Source: Geobacter sp. UBA4074
Lineage (GTDB): Bacteria; Desulfobacterota; Desulfuromonadia; Geobacterales; Pseudopelobacteraceae
Length of the DNA stretch: 33,000 nt
Assembly: GCA_002383415.1 (NCBI GenBank)
Contig: DFYU01000020.1
Coordinates: 6,547 to 39,546, forward strand
Direction: 5' to 3'
Both the position numbers and the translations under genes were made by a program. A model generated the notes under the pieces. The model made no database searches, was not told the origin of the DNA, and was given only the letters and a program-made list of their open reading frames with translations. Positions 15,701 to 23,807 of this stretch are shown here, piece by piece. Numbering within the stretch: position 1 is the first letter of the stretch; every line of letters starts with the position of its first letter.

Positions 15701-15773
15701 AGGGAAGGGGCAAGGGGCAAGAACAAGGGGGAAAACAGCTTTTTCAACCCTTGGCCCCTGACCCATGACCCTG
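15701..15773. repeat. G-rich heptad-repeat hairpin element, copy 3 (upstream of cysS)
   Basis: Plus strand: G runs at 15702, 15707, 15714 and 15727 with GGGGCAA heptads, a central AAAACAGCTTTTT dyad (about 15733-15744), then a C-rich arm of CCCTTGG, CCCCTGA, CCCATGA and CCCTG (15748-15773). Same polarity and same distance to a minus-strand start codon (cysS, 15689) as the copies at galT and the nucleotidyltransferase gene. The remaining bases to 15877 show no other clear signal. Confidence 0.7.
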
Positions 15774-15877
15774 ATTTTTGCGCTACTGTGCCATGATTTT
15801 ACGGCAAAGACAAGGCTGCCCCTTGCAGAGCAGGCAGCAGCAATGCTACAAGCAATTGTTGATCAGGGAGGTGGGAG

Positions 15878-16585
15878 ATGGACCGTCAGCAGTATGAAAA
15901 TCAGCTGCACCTGTTGACCACGGAGGACTCGGGTGCGATCCTGTCGCTGCTGGTGGGGTTGTCGCAACGGCCCAAACCGCCCCGCATCCAGTTGCACAAC
16001 TACTACAAAGAGGTGCCGGTGGCGGCCAGCGCCGAGATCCTCTACCTGTTCGAAGACTCCCTCTGCTGCCGTACCAACGAGACCCAATCGCGGGCCATCG
16101 AACTCAGCCGTCACACCATCCTCAAGTGTCCCGACCTGCCCCACGACATCTTCGCCGAGGCCTGCTACAGCCCCGAAAGCGGCGAGGTGATGCTGTCCGG
16201 TTTTTCCTACGTAGAGGTGCTGCCCGAACGACGTAACTCGATCCGGGTCAAGATCGGCGGGCTGCTGTTTGTGGATGTGGAGGCCGGACCGGACCGTTTT
16301 CGGGCCAAGCTGAAGGACCTCTCCCTGGGTGGCTGCGCACTGGAGGTGCCGGACAAGTCCCTGCTGGGCAGTTTTACCTACTTTTATCTCAACATGTCCC
16401 TGACGCTTGCCAATCGTCCAGCCCCGGTCACGTTGCGGGTCCTGGCACGGTTGTTGCGTTTCGAATCGGAAGGCAGCCCCTGCCGCTGTATCTTCCTGTT
16501 TGAGCTGGACCCTGGCAGCGAAGACCTGGTCGGCATGTTCATCGCCCAGCGCCAGGGCGAGATCATCCGCGAACTGAAGGTCTGA
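15878..16585 (+). CDS. PilZ-domain protein
   Basis: A 235-residue protein with a C-terminal PilZ domain, the common cyclic di-GMP receptor module. The two binding motifs are visible: R-x3-R in ERRNSIRV (about residues 116-123) and D-x-S-x2-G in LKDLSLGGCAL. The N-terminal about 110 residues look like a YcgR-N-like beta domain (LHNYYKEVPVAASAEILYLFEDSLCCR), so the protein may be a YcgR-type effector; that part is uncertain. No signal peptide or membrane segment. GGGAGG precedes the ATG. It is followed 5 nt later by a pseudouridine synthase gene, with no obvious functional link. Confidence 0.88.
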   Translation: MDRQQYENQLHLLTTEDSGAILSLLVGLSQRPKPPRIQLHNYYKEVPVAASAEILYLFEDSLCCRTNETQSRAIELSRHTILKCPDLPHDIFAEACYSPESGEVMLSGFSYVEVLPERRNSIRVKIGGLLFVDVEAGPDRFRAKLKDLSLGGCALEVPDKSLLGSFTYFYLNMSLTLANRPAPVTLRVLARLLRFESEGSPCRCIFLFELDPGSEDLVGMFIAQRQGEIIRELKV

Positions 16586-16590
16586 TCCGA

Positions 16591-17535
16591 TTGTCTGCCG
16601 GGCCGACTCCCTTTCCCGAGCTGTCCGGCCATCGTAACCAGGGCTGCGTCTATCGTGAGCAGCTCGGTCCCCGGGCTGATGGCCAATCACTCTTGGCCTA
16701 TCTCAGCCGCCACTATCCCCACTCATCAGAGGAACAATGGACTGCCAATATCGGCGCCGGGCTGGTGCTGCTGGATGGCGTAACCGCCAGCGGTGATGTC
16801 AGGCTGCGGGCCGGTATGGAGCTGGTCTGGCGGCGGCCCGCCTGGGATGAGCCTCCTGCGCCGCGTCGGTTTGATCTGGTTTGCGAGGACGACGATCTGC
16901 TGGCGGTGGCCAAGCCGGCGGGCCTGCCCACGCTGCCCGGCGCCAACTTCTACCACTCAACCCTGCTGTACCTGGTGCAGCAGCAGTATCCCGCTGCGGT
17001 ACCGCTGCATCGGCTGGGGCGTTGGACCTCGGGGCTGGTACTGTGCGCCACGAATCACGATGCCCGACGGGAGCTGCTGCGCCAGTGGTCGGCGCGGCAG
17101 GTGGGCAAGCGCTATCGAACCCTGATCAGTGGTAACCCGGTCTGGGATCAACAGCTCATCGAGACGCCGATTGGGCCGGTGCCGCATCCGTTGCTCGGTT
17201 CAGTGCATGCCGCTGCGCCGGACGGCAAGCCAGCCCGTTCCGAGGTGACGCTGCTGGAACGGCGTGATGGCTGCAGTCTGTGCGACGTGGCCATCGACAC
17301 CGGCCGCCCTCACCAGATCCGCATTCATTTGGCCTCGGTAGGACACCCGCTGTTGGGCGATCCGCTCTACCTGTGCGGCGGTCGGCCCAGCCCGGACAGT
17401 GCGGCCCTGCCGGGTGATCCCGGCTATCTTTTGCACAGCGCCGAGTTGCGTTTTTGCCATCCCCGCAGCGGGCAGCCGACCGTGATCAGCTGTCCGCCAC
17501 CGCCAGAGCTGCGTAGTCGGCTGGAGGGCGTCTGA
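16591..17535 (+). CDS. RluA-family pseudouridine synthase with Gly at the catalytic Asp position
   Basis: A 314-residue member of the RluA family, which converts uridine to pseudouridine in rRNA or tRNA. An S4-like N-terminal region (HSSEEQWTANIGAGLVLLDG) is followed by the catalytic domain: VCEDDDLLAVAKPAGLP, the signature HRLGRWTSGLVL, GKRYRTLISG, and RPHQIRIHLASVGHPLLGDPLY. The family signature is HRLDRxTSG, in which Asp is essential; here residue 143 is Gly (GGG codon at 17017-17019). I recall Gly variants in some RluA-like proteins, but their activity is not known to me. The start is TTG at 16591 with AAGG about 11 nt upstream; no suitable ATG exists before residue 70. Converges with the MFS gene with a 1-nt gap. 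Confidence 0.85.
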   Translation: MSAGPTPFPELSGHRNQGCVYREQLGPRADGQSLLAYLSRHYPHSSEEQWTANIGAGLVLLDGVTASGDVRLRAGMELVWRRPAWDEPPAPRRFDLVCEDDDLLAVAKPAGLPTLPGANFYHSTLLYLVQQQYPAAVPLHRLGRWTSGLVLCATNHDARRELLRQWSARQVGKRYRTLISGNPVWDQQLIETPIGPVPHPLLGSVHAAAPDGKPARSEVTLLERRDGCSLCDVAIDTGRPHQIRIHLASVGHPLLGDPLYLCGGRPSPDSAALPGDPGYLLHSAELRFCHPRSGQPTVISCPPPPELRSRLEGV

Positions 17536-17536
17536 T

Positions 17537-18781
17537 TTATGGCTTGCCGGTCGGGCAGGGGCGGGCAAAGCAGAACAGCAGGCAGGTCAGCAGCAGTCCG
17601 GCCACCGGCAGGCTGAAGGCGGCACGAAACCCTTCGAGACAATAGCCGCCGTAGCGGGCGATCACCAGCCCCATCCCCTGCTGGGCAACGGCGGCCCCCA
17701 TCAGCACGAAGAAGTTGAGCGAGGTCAGGCCGGTACCCACCATGGCCACCGGTATACTGGCCCTGATGATCGGGTAGATCATCACCCCGCTGGAGACGGT
17801 CAGGCCGATGGCCAGGAAGTAGAACCCCAGGCACCAGGTGGGCAGCAGCGGCAGCCAGCCCAGAAAGCCGGTCATCAGCAGGGCCAGGCCGAACTGGCCG
17901 GCCAGCAGGGTGCGGCTGTAGGAACGGAACAGGTTTTGTGCGATCCGGTCAGTGACCATCGAGCCGATGATGAAACCGATCGAGGTCCACATCAGCATCC
18001 GGCCGGCGCTGTCGCGGGAAAGCCCCAGTACCTCCATCAGGAACGGGCCGCCCCACAGCCCCTGCACCGCCAGGTAGTTGCCGTACCAGCAGAAGGCGAT
18101 GGCTGCCAGCAGCCAGAAGGAACGGTCCCGGCCGAGTACGCCCCAAGCGGCCAGTATGCCTGGCTTTTCGAGCTGCTCGCCGCTTTCGGGCTCCAGCGGT
18201 TGCGGCGGACGATCCTGTACCTTGAGGAAGATCAGCAGGGTTACCAGCCCCTGCAGCAGGGCGATGATCAGGAACGCATCGCGCCAGCCCAGCCAGCCCA
18301 CTGCCAGGGCTAATGGTGCGGTGCCGGCCAGGTTGCCCAGATTGCCGGCCGCCACCATCAGCCCCGAGATGCGGCCGAACTCCTGCCTGCTGTACCAGTG
18401 GCTGAAGATGGTGAAGGTGGCCATCAGCACGGCGGCAGTGCCGATGCCGATCAGCACCCGGCCGGCCATGGCGCCGGCCAGGCCGTTGGCCTTGGCAAAC
18501 AGCAACCCACCCAGGGTAGTCAACAGTCCGCAGCCGGAGATCACCAGCCGCGGGCCGATCCGGTCGATCAGCGGTCCCAGCGGGATCTGGGCCACGGCGT
18601 AGACGTAGAACAGCACCCCGGCCAGGGTGCCCAACTGCTCAGGGGTCAGGTCCAGATCGCGGCTGACGTCGCCGGAGACCACCGCCAGGGAGACCCGGTA
18701 GAAGTAAACCAGGATGTACATCAGCGCCAGGGTGCCGAACAGGCGCCAGCGCAGAGTGGCAAATGAGGGCTTGTTGCTCAT
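17537..18781 (-). CDS. Major facilitator superfamily transporter
   Basis: A 414-residue MFS permease with about 12 hydrophobic helices. Motif A is visible in the loop after helix 2 (GPLIDRIGPRLVISG). The N-terminus YFYRVSLAVVSGDVSRDLDLTPEQLG is typical of the anion:cation symporter/nitrate-hexuronate type subgroups, where an R in helix 1 binds a carboxylate or phosphate; substrate cannot be assigned. The ATG at 18779-18781 has AGGA about 10 nt upstream. Divergent from the QueG-like gene (81 nt between the starts), which may point to shared control. No operon partner on its strand. Confidence 0.88.
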   Translation of the reverse strand: MSNKPSFATLRWRLFGTLALMYILVYFYRVSLAVVSGDVSRDLDLTPEQLGTLAGVLFYVYAVAQIPLGPLIDRIGPRLVISGCGLLTTLGGLLFAKANGLAGAMAGRVLIGIGTAAVLMATFTIFSHWYSRQEFGRISGLMVAAGNLGNLAGTAPLALAVGWLGWRDAFLIIALLQGLVTLLIFLKVQDRPPQPLEPESGEQLEKPGILAAWGVLGRDRSFWLLAAIAFCWYGNYLAVQGLWGGPFLMEVLGLSRDSAGRMLMWTSIGFIIGSMVTDRIAQNLFRSYSRTLLAGQFGLALLMTGFLGWLPLLPTWCLGFYFLAIGLTVSSGVMIYPIIRASIPVAMVGTGLTSLNFFVLMGAAVAQQGMGLVIARYGGYCLEGFRAAFSLPVAGLLLTCLLFCFARPCPTGKP

Positions 18782-18861
18782 GGAAGATGTTCCTGCCTGA
18801 ATCTGCTACAATCTGCAAGCGTAAAGGTGATCAGCTTCAGACGGCACTCGAAGGAGGCGCT

Positions 18862-19671
18862 ATGGAAGAGCTGCTGTGCAGTGAGATCGTCCGTTTTGTA
18901 CGGGAAGAGCCGGGCAACCGCTTCCCTGACCGTGAGCAACACTACTTCGATCAACCGCTGGTCGGTCTGGTGTCTGCCGACGACCCGATCTGGCTCCAGT
19001 ATCAGCAGGTCATCGGCCCGTTTCACCGTACACCTGAGCAGCTCTTGCCGGGGGCAGCCACGGTGATCAGCTGGGTGCTGCCGATCACCCGGTCGACCCG
19101 CGAGAGCAACCGCAGCCAGACGGAAGTTCCCTCACGGGCCTGGTCACAGACCCGCAGCTTTGGCGACCGGTTCAACGCCGATCTGCGTCGCCATCTGGTG
19201 GCCTGGCTGCAGCAGCGTGGCCATCGCGCCCTGGCTCCGCAGCTGGACCCGAACTGGCAGGAGTTGGCCGATACGCCGGTGGGGATCGCCTCCACCTGGT
19301 CCGAGCGTCATGCCGCCTATGCCGCGGGTCTGGGTACCTTCAGTCTGAACGACGCCCTGATCACCCCGCGCGGTATCGCCCACCGCCTGGGCAGTGTGGT
19401 GACCGATCTGCCGCTTGTCCCCACGGTTGGTGAGCGGCCCGGTGTCTATGACTACTGTCTCCATTACCACAACGGCAGCTGCGGTGCCTGCATCGGCCGT
19501 TGCCCGGTGGCGGCCATCTCACGGCAAGGGCACGACAAGCCCCGCTGCGGCATCTATGTCTACACGACGCTGACCGGGCTGTTGGCCGAGCGTTATCAGG
19601 TGCCGATCACCGGGTGTGGCCTGTGCCAGACCAGGGTGCCCTGTGAGGAGCGCAACCCGGTGACTCGTTAA
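18862..19671 (+). CDS. QueG-like (epoxyqueuosine reductase-related) Fe-S protein
   Basis: A 269-residue protein of the epoxyqueuosine reductase/reductive dehalogenase-related family. DUF1730-like region in the middle (TWSERHAAYAAGLGTFSLNDALITPRG split over the motif GLG-x3-L-x-LIT), then two 4Fe-4S motifs: CGACIGRCPVAAI and a second set PRCGIYVY...CGLCQTRVPCEERNP. QueG proper binds cobalamin and reduces epoxyqueuosine in tRNA; E. coli QueG is about 100 residues longer. This short form belongs to the broader group often found in anaerobes, so the substrate is not certain. AAGGAGG lies 5 nt before the ATG at 18862, which sets the start. A TACAAT (18807-18812) could be the -10 of its promoter but no good -35 is seen. 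Confidence 0.8.
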   Translation: MEELLCSEIVRFVREEPGNRFPDREQHYFDQPLVGLVSADDPIWLQYQQVIGPFHRTPEQLLPGAATVISWVLPITRSTRESNRSQTEVPSRAWSQTRSFGDRFNADLRRHLVAWLQQRGHRALAPQLDPNWQELADTPVGIASTWSERHAAYAAGLGTFSLNDALITPRGIAHRLGSVVTDLPLVPTVGERPGVYDYCLHYHNGSCGACIGRCPVAAISRQGHDKPRCGIYVYTTLTGLLAERYQVPITGCGLCQTRVPCEERNPVTR

Positions 19672-19734
19672 CGGCCCGCAGTGTCCTGGCCGGTTGTGAC
19701 AGTTGAGCAACGAACCACTTCCACGGAGGTAGTC

Positions 19735-21057
19735 ATGCAGCTGATCGAAAAGATGGTCTCAACCCTGTCCGGCTGGGTATGGGGCCCGCCAGTGCTGTTG
19801 CTGCTGGTGGGTACCGGCCTCTACCTGACGATTATCCTGCGTGGTATGCAGTTCCGCGCCCTGCCCCACGCCCTGCGACTGATCTGGCACAAGGAACATG
19901 CCGGTGATGGCGATATCAGCCATTTTGCCGCCCTGATGACCGCCCTGGCGGCCACCGTCGGCATCGGCAACATCGTCGGCGTGGCCACCGCCATCACCCT
20001 GGGCGGGCCGGGGGCGGTGTTCTGGATGTGGATGACCGGTCTGGTGGGGATGGCCACCAAGTACGGCGAGGCGGTGCTGGCGGTCAAATACCGCGAGAAG
20101 GGACCCCACGGCATGCGGGGCGGCCCGATGTACTACCTGAGCAGGGGGGCCAACCTGCCGGTGTTGGGCTGGCTGTTCGCCCTGTTTACCGCCCTGGCCA
20201 CCTTCGGCATCGGCAACATGACCCAGGCCAATGCCGTGGCAACGATCTTTAAATCTACCTTTAACGTTGAAACTTGGGTCACCGGGCTGGTGTTGATGCT
20301 GCTGACCGGGCTGGTGATCCTGGGCGGGATCAAATCCATCGCCAAGGCCACCTCGTTGCTGGTGCCATTCATGATCGTCTGCTACCTGATCGGTGGTCTG
20401 CTGGTGCTGGCGTTGCAGCTGGACAAGATTCCCCATGCCCTGGGGCTGATCTTTCAGCATGCCTTCAGCCCGGCTGCCGCCGGCGGCGGCTTTGCCGGCG
20501 CCACCATTGCTGCGGCCATGCGTTTCGGTGTCGCCCGGGGCGTGTTTTCCAACGAATCCGGCATGGGCTCGGCCCCCATCGCCGCCGCTGCCGCCCGCAC
20601 TGCGGATCCGGTCAAACAGGCCCTGGTCAGTATGACCCAGACCTTTATCGACACCCTGGTGGTCTGCAGCATGACCGCCCTGGTGATCCTGACCGGCACC
20701 GGCTGGCTGGAGGGCGTGCCGGCCGGCCAGCTGACCAGCGCCAGCTTCGGTGCCGTTTTAGGGCAGCCCGGCGTGCTGTTGGTGGCCCTGGCCACGGCGT
20801 TGTTCGCCGGCTCCACTCTGATCGGCTGGAACTACTACGGTGAAAAGGCGATCGAGTACCTGCTGGGGTCAGGTGCCATCAAGCCCTACCGGGTGGTCTT
20901 TGTCTGCATGGTGCTGGTGGGGGCCATGATGCAGCTGGAATTTGTCTGGAACTTCTCGGACCTGATGAACGGCATGATGATCATCCCCAATACGGTCGGC
21001 CTGTTGTTGTTGTCCAAGGTGATCAAGGAGGAGACGGCCCGTTATTTTAAGTGGTGA
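19735..21057 (+). CDS. Sodium:alanine/glycine symporter (AGCS family)
   Basis: A 440-residue inner-membrane AGCS carrier that takes up alanine or glycine with Na+. Signature segments: TALAATVGIGNIVGVATAITLGG followed by PGAVFWMWMTG and MATKYGEAVLAVKYRE, then GGPMYYL, and the FSNESGMGSAPIAAAAA loop. About ten hydrophobic helices. I chose the ATG at 19735 with CGGAGGT 6 nt upstream rather than an alternative codon at 19681. It lies 63 nt after the QueG-like gene on the same strand and converges with the small paralogue pair; no terminator is seen in the 15-nt gap. Confidence 0.93.
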   Translation: MQLIEKMVSTLSGWVWGPPVLLLLVGTGLYLTIILRGMQFRALPHALRLIWHKEHAGDGDISHFAALMTALAATVGIGNIVGVATAITLGGPGAVFWMWMTGLVGMATKYGEAVLAVKYREKGPHGMRGGPMYYLSRGANLPVLGWLFALFTALATFGIGNMTQANAVATIFKSTFNVETWVTGLVLMLLTGLVILGGIKSIAKATSLLVPFMIVCYLIGGLLVLALQLDKIPHALGLIFQHAFSPAAAGGGFAGATIAAAMRFGVARGVFSNESGMGSAPIAAAAARTADPVKQALVSMTQTFIDTLVVCSMTALVILTGTGWLEGVPAGQLTSASFGAVLGQPGVLLVALATALFAGSTLIGWNYYGEKAIEYLLGSGAIKPYRVVFVCMVLVGAMMQLEFVWNFSDLMNGMMIIPNTVGLLLLSKVIKEETARYFKW

Positions 21058-21072
21058 TTCCGCTTTCACTCT

Positions 21073-21342
21073 TTACATTGGCTCGTCTTCGGCCTTTGCC
21101 TCAATACGCCGGATTGCCCCTTCCAGTACCGCGTTGTTGACCCCCATTCCCATGTAACCGGTCTGGGCGTAGGTGTCGTACTGTTCCACCATCGTTGCCA
21201 GCCGGCCGACCTGAGCGGCCTGCTGGCGGTACCGGTCGGGCTGCTGCGTGATCCGTAGCAACTGCAGGGCCAGAAAATCGGGCAGCTCGTTTTCGGCCTG
21301 GGCCTGCTCTGTTGCCAGCTTGAGTTGTTCAAAGACGTCCAT
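21073..21342 (-). CDS. Small hypothetical protein, tandem paralogue B
   Basis: An 89-residue acidic protein of unknown function. It begins MDVFEQLKLATEQ and contains ELPDFLALQLL, a RY dipeptide near residue 37, and EQYDTYAQTGYMGMG. It aligns along its length with the upstream neighbour (21354-21602): MD[IV]F..L, ELP.[WF]LA...L, RY, [RE][EQ]YD.YA..G. The two are therefore tandem duplicates. GGAGGAGGAG lies directly before the ATG at 21340-21342, and 11 nt separate it from the first copy. Third gene of a probable cysteine desulfurase operon. Confidence 0.75.
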   Translation of the reverse strand: MDVFEQLKLATEQAQAENELPDFLALQLLRITQQPDRYRQQAAQVGRLATMVEQYDTYAQTGYMGMGVNNAVLEGAIRRIEAKAEDEPM

Positions 21343-21353
21343 CGCTCCTCCTC

Positions 21354-21602
21354 CTACTGCTCCAGCCAGCCCAAGGTCCGCTTGATATCCTCGTGGTCGT
21401 AGGCCCATTTGCAGCAGCCGGCCTCGGCATACACATCGTACTCCCGCAGCTGGGCGGTCAACAGCTCGACCAGATACTCCTTGCCCTGGTAGCGCTGCCG
21501 GTTGGCCACCACCTCCAGCACCGGATCGGCCAGCCATCTGGGCAGCTCTCCCTGTTCGTACTGTTCCTGTACCACTTGGTGCAGCTCGTCAAAGATATCC
21601 AT
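21354..21602 (-). CDS. Small hypothetical protein, tandem paralogue A
   Basis: An 82-residue acidic protein, MDIFDELHQVVQEQ at the start, with GELPRWLADPVLEVV, a RYQGKEYLVELL helix and LREYDVYAEAGCCKWAYDHEDI near the end. The paired Cys in AGCCKW are not shared with the second copy, which has Gly-Tyr there. No membrane segment and no known domain. The ribosome site AAAGGAG overlaps the stop codon region of the cysteine desulfurase gene, 10 nt upstream, so cotranscription is likely. It could be an accessory to sulfur transfer; that is only context. Confidence 0.75.
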   Translation of the reverse strand: MDIFDELHQVVQEQYEQGELPRWLADPVLEVVANRQRYQGKEYLVELLTAQLREYDVYAEAGCCKWAYDHEDIKRTLGWLEQ

Positions 21603-21612
21603 GACAGCTCCT

Positions 21613-22749
21613 TTACTGGTCACGCAGACCGTGTAGTGTCGTCAGTATCGCCTCCCAGTCCGGCTCTGGCGTCAGGTGGCACCAGGACAGGCGGATCGAG
21701 GTTTCGATCCGCTGCTCGCCCAGCCCCATGGCGGTCAGCACGTGGCTGGGGGTGCGGGTGTGGGAGGTGCAGGCCGAGGTGCTGGAGACCGCGACCAAGC
21801 CTTTCAGCGCCGTGATGGCGCGGTCGGACGGTATGCCCGGCAGAGAGAGATTGACGGTGTGTGGCAGCACCCACTGTTGATCACCGTTCAGCACCGGTGC
21901 CAGCGGTTCCAGTGCCTTCAGCAACCGCTGCCGGAAGGCGCGGCAGCGGTCGGCCCGGGTAGCATGGTCGCGCTGGGCCAGCTTAGCCGCCTCCCCCAGC
22001 CCGGCGATCAGCGGCACCGGCAGTGTGCCGGGTCGCAGGCCCTGTTCCTGGCCGCCGCCGAACATCAGCGGCGTGAGGGGCGGAAAGGCCCCATCACGTT
22101 TGCGGGCGATCAGGGCGCCGATCCCTTTGGGGCCGTAGATCTTGTGACCGCTGATGCTCACAAAGTCGATCCGTTGGTCCGTGAGCGGTTCTATCTGTTT
22201 GCCGAAGCCCTGGGCCCCGTCCACGTGCCAGAAGGCCGCGTGAGCCGCCAGGAGGAGTGCGAGTTCCGCCAGGGGCTGGCTGGCGCCGGTCTCGTTATTG
22301 ATCTGCATGGTGGAGACCAGCAGGGTGTCAGGCCGCAGGGCGGTGGCCAGTCGCCGGGGCTCCAACCGCCCGCTTGCGTCCACCGGCAACCGTTCCAGCG
22401 TAAAACCCAACCGCTCCATCTCGGCCAGCGGTTCCAGCACCGCCTTGTGTTCGATGGCCGTCGTGATTAGGTGACGGCGGCCCGTGGCCAGACCGTGCTG
22501 CACCAGCCCCAGCAGGGCCAGGTTGTTGGCCTCGGTGGCGCCGCTGGTGAAGATGACCTCGTCCCGTCGGGCCGCCACCAGTGAGGCGATCTGGCCGCGG
22601 GCATGCTCGGTCGCCATGCGGGCAAACGCGCCAAAGTCGTGGATCGGGCTGGCGGCATTGCCGTACTCCCGTTCCATGAAGCGGTTCACCAGGGTCAGTA
22701 CCGCCGGTTCCAGCGGCGTGGTGGCGTTGCAGTCAAGATAGATGGCCAT
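21613..22749 (-). CDS. Cysteine desulfurase (NifS/IscS-type, class V aminotransferase)
   Basis: A 378-residue PLP enzyme that removes sulfur from cysteine as a protein persulfide. Visible: YLDCNATTPLEP N-terminus, FTSGATEANNLAL, the TTAIEHKAVLEP segment with the PLP-stacking His, MQINNETGASQP, the internal aldimine Lys in SISGHKIYGPKG, GGGQEQGLRPGT, and the active-site Cys in STSACTSH. The short Cys loop is of the NifS/IscS/DndA class rather than SufS. No iscU, nifU, dnd or selenium gene is nearby, so the sulfur acceptor is unknown; two small paralogous proteins follow. ATG at 22747-22749, GAGG about 9 nt upstream. Divergent from a LysR gene. Confidence 0.92.
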   Translation of the reverse strand: MAIYLDCNATTPLEPAVLTLVNRFMEREYGNAASPIHDFGAFARMATEHARGQIASLVAARRDEVIFTSGATEANNLALLGLVQHGLATGRRHLITTAIEHKAVLEPLAEMERLGFTLERLPVDASGRLEPRRLATALRPDTLLVSTMQINNETGASQPLAELALLLAAHAAFWHVDGAQGFGKQIEPLTDQRIDFVSISGHKIYGPKGIGALIARKRDGAFPPLTPLMFGGGQEQGLRPGTLPVPLIAGLGEAAKLAQRDHATRADRCRAFRQRLLKALEPLAPVLNGDQQWVLPHTVNLSLPGIPSDRAITALKGLVAVSSTSACTSHTRTPSHVLTAMGLGEQRIETSIRLSWCHLTPEPDWEAILTTLHGLRDQ

Positions 22750-22778
22750 CGATGGCACCTCGCTAGCGTCGTGTGCTG

Positions 22779-22837
22779 AGTATAGGCAAGGGCTCAAAAT
22801 AAAAGAAATATATTGTTTTTATTGTGCTGATATATTT
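22779..22837. promoter_or_regulatory. AT-rich divergent control region between cysteine desulfurase and LysR genes
   Basis: The strikingly AT-rich stretch 22796-22845 holds an 8-bp inverted repeat AAATATAT (22806-22813) and ATATATTT (22830-22837) with a 16-bp spacer, suitable as a regulator site. On the minus strand TTCTTT (22802-22807), 17 nt, TATACT (22779-22784) could serve the desulfurase; its -35 overlaps the repeat. A second small dyad GCTGA-A-TCAGC follows at 22846-22856, next to the LysR start. Assignment to the divergent LysR protein is inference. Confidence 0.45.
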
Positions 22838-22872
22838 TATTTATAGCTGAATCAGCCTGACAGGGAGGGAAC

Positions 22873-23787
22873 ATGGACCTGCGACAGTTGCGCTTTATGC
22901 TGGAGGTGGCTCGGTCCGGGAGCTTTACACGGGCCGCGCAGCGGCTGCATATCGCCCAGCCGGCACTGAGTATTGCCATCCGTAAGCTGGAGGAGGAGCT
23001 GGAGGTGCAGCTGTTCAACCGGCGGGACCGTACCATCACGCTGACCGCCGAGGGGGCGGCGCTGGCGCGTCACGCGCGGCTGATGGAACAGCAGATGGTT
23101 GCGGCACGGCAGGAGCTTGACGATCTGCGGGGGCTTTTGCGGGGCGAGGTGCGGATGGGTCTGTCGCCGATGCTCAGCAGTCACTTTTTTCCGCAGATCC
23201 TGGCGTCGTTCAAGCGGCGTTATCCGGCGCTACAGCTGTCGATCAACGGTGACAGCGCCCGCAACATCCAGCGTAAGATCGCCTCAGGCAGTCTGGATAT
23301 GGGGGTGATTGCCGGCGTGGTGCCGGAGGGGCTGGATGCGCACCTGCTGGTGCGGGACGAGCTGGTGGCCTGCGTCCACCGCAGCCACCCGCTGGCCGGC
23401 AGAAAAACGGCCCCGCTGCGGGTGCTGCTGGCGGAGCCGCTGATTCACTTCAGTGAGGGGTACCACCTGCGGGAACTGATCGACGAGCGGGCGGCCCAGG
23501 AGGGGCTCACCCCCAGCGTGGTGGCGGAATCGAACCTGTTTTCCCTGGCCCGCAGTCTGGTGCGGGAAGAACTGGGACTGGCCTTTTTTCCCAAGATGGT
23601 GGTGGCCAGCGAGAGCGAGATGGCGGTGATCTCCTGCGATCAGCCCCTGCTGCTGGACCTGTCCATCGTCTGGAAGAAGCACGCCACCCTTTCACGGGCC
23701 AACCGGGTGTTTGTCGATTACGTCATCCGGGAGGTGGATGATTACTACCTGCTGACCCAGGCCGCCGGCACCTTCCCGCTGCCCTGA
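22873..23787 (+). CDS. LysR-family transcriptional regulator
   Basis: A 304-residue LysR regulator. The winged helix-turn-helix is clear at the N-terminus (MDLRQLRFMLEVARSGSF, then RAAQRLHIAQPALSIAIRKLEEEL and LFNRRDRTITLTAEG), followed by the linker helix and a two-lobed effector domain beginning at about residue 88 (EVRMGLSPMLSSHFFPQIL). The effector cannot be named. CAGGGAGG precedes the ATG. Divergent transcription from the cysteine desulfurase gene suggests it controls that operon and itself. It converges with the histidine kinase gene, with 20 nt between stop codons. Confidence 0.92.
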   Translation: MDLRQLRFMLEVARSGSFTRAAQRLHIAQPALSIAIRKLEEELEVQLFNRRDRTITLTAEGAALARHARLMEQQMVAARQELDDLRGLLRGEVRMGLSPMLSSHFFPQILASFKRRYPALQLSINGDSARNIQRKIASGSLDMGVIAGVVPEGLDAHLLVRDELVACVHRSHPLAGRKTAPLRVLLAEPLIHFSEGYHLRELIDERAAQEGLTPSVVAESNLFSLARSLVREELGLAFFPKMVVASESEMAVISCDQPLLLDLSIVWKKHATLSRANRVFVDYVIREVDDYYLLTQAAGTFPLP

Positions 23788-23807
23788 TCAGCCTGCCGGA
23801 GTTGTGC

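Noticed and set aside
21613..22749. DndA-type desulfurase of a DNA phosphorothioation system
   Set aside because: The Cys loop would allow it, but no dndB-E or restriction genes are near; neighbours are two unrelated small proteins and a LysR regulator.
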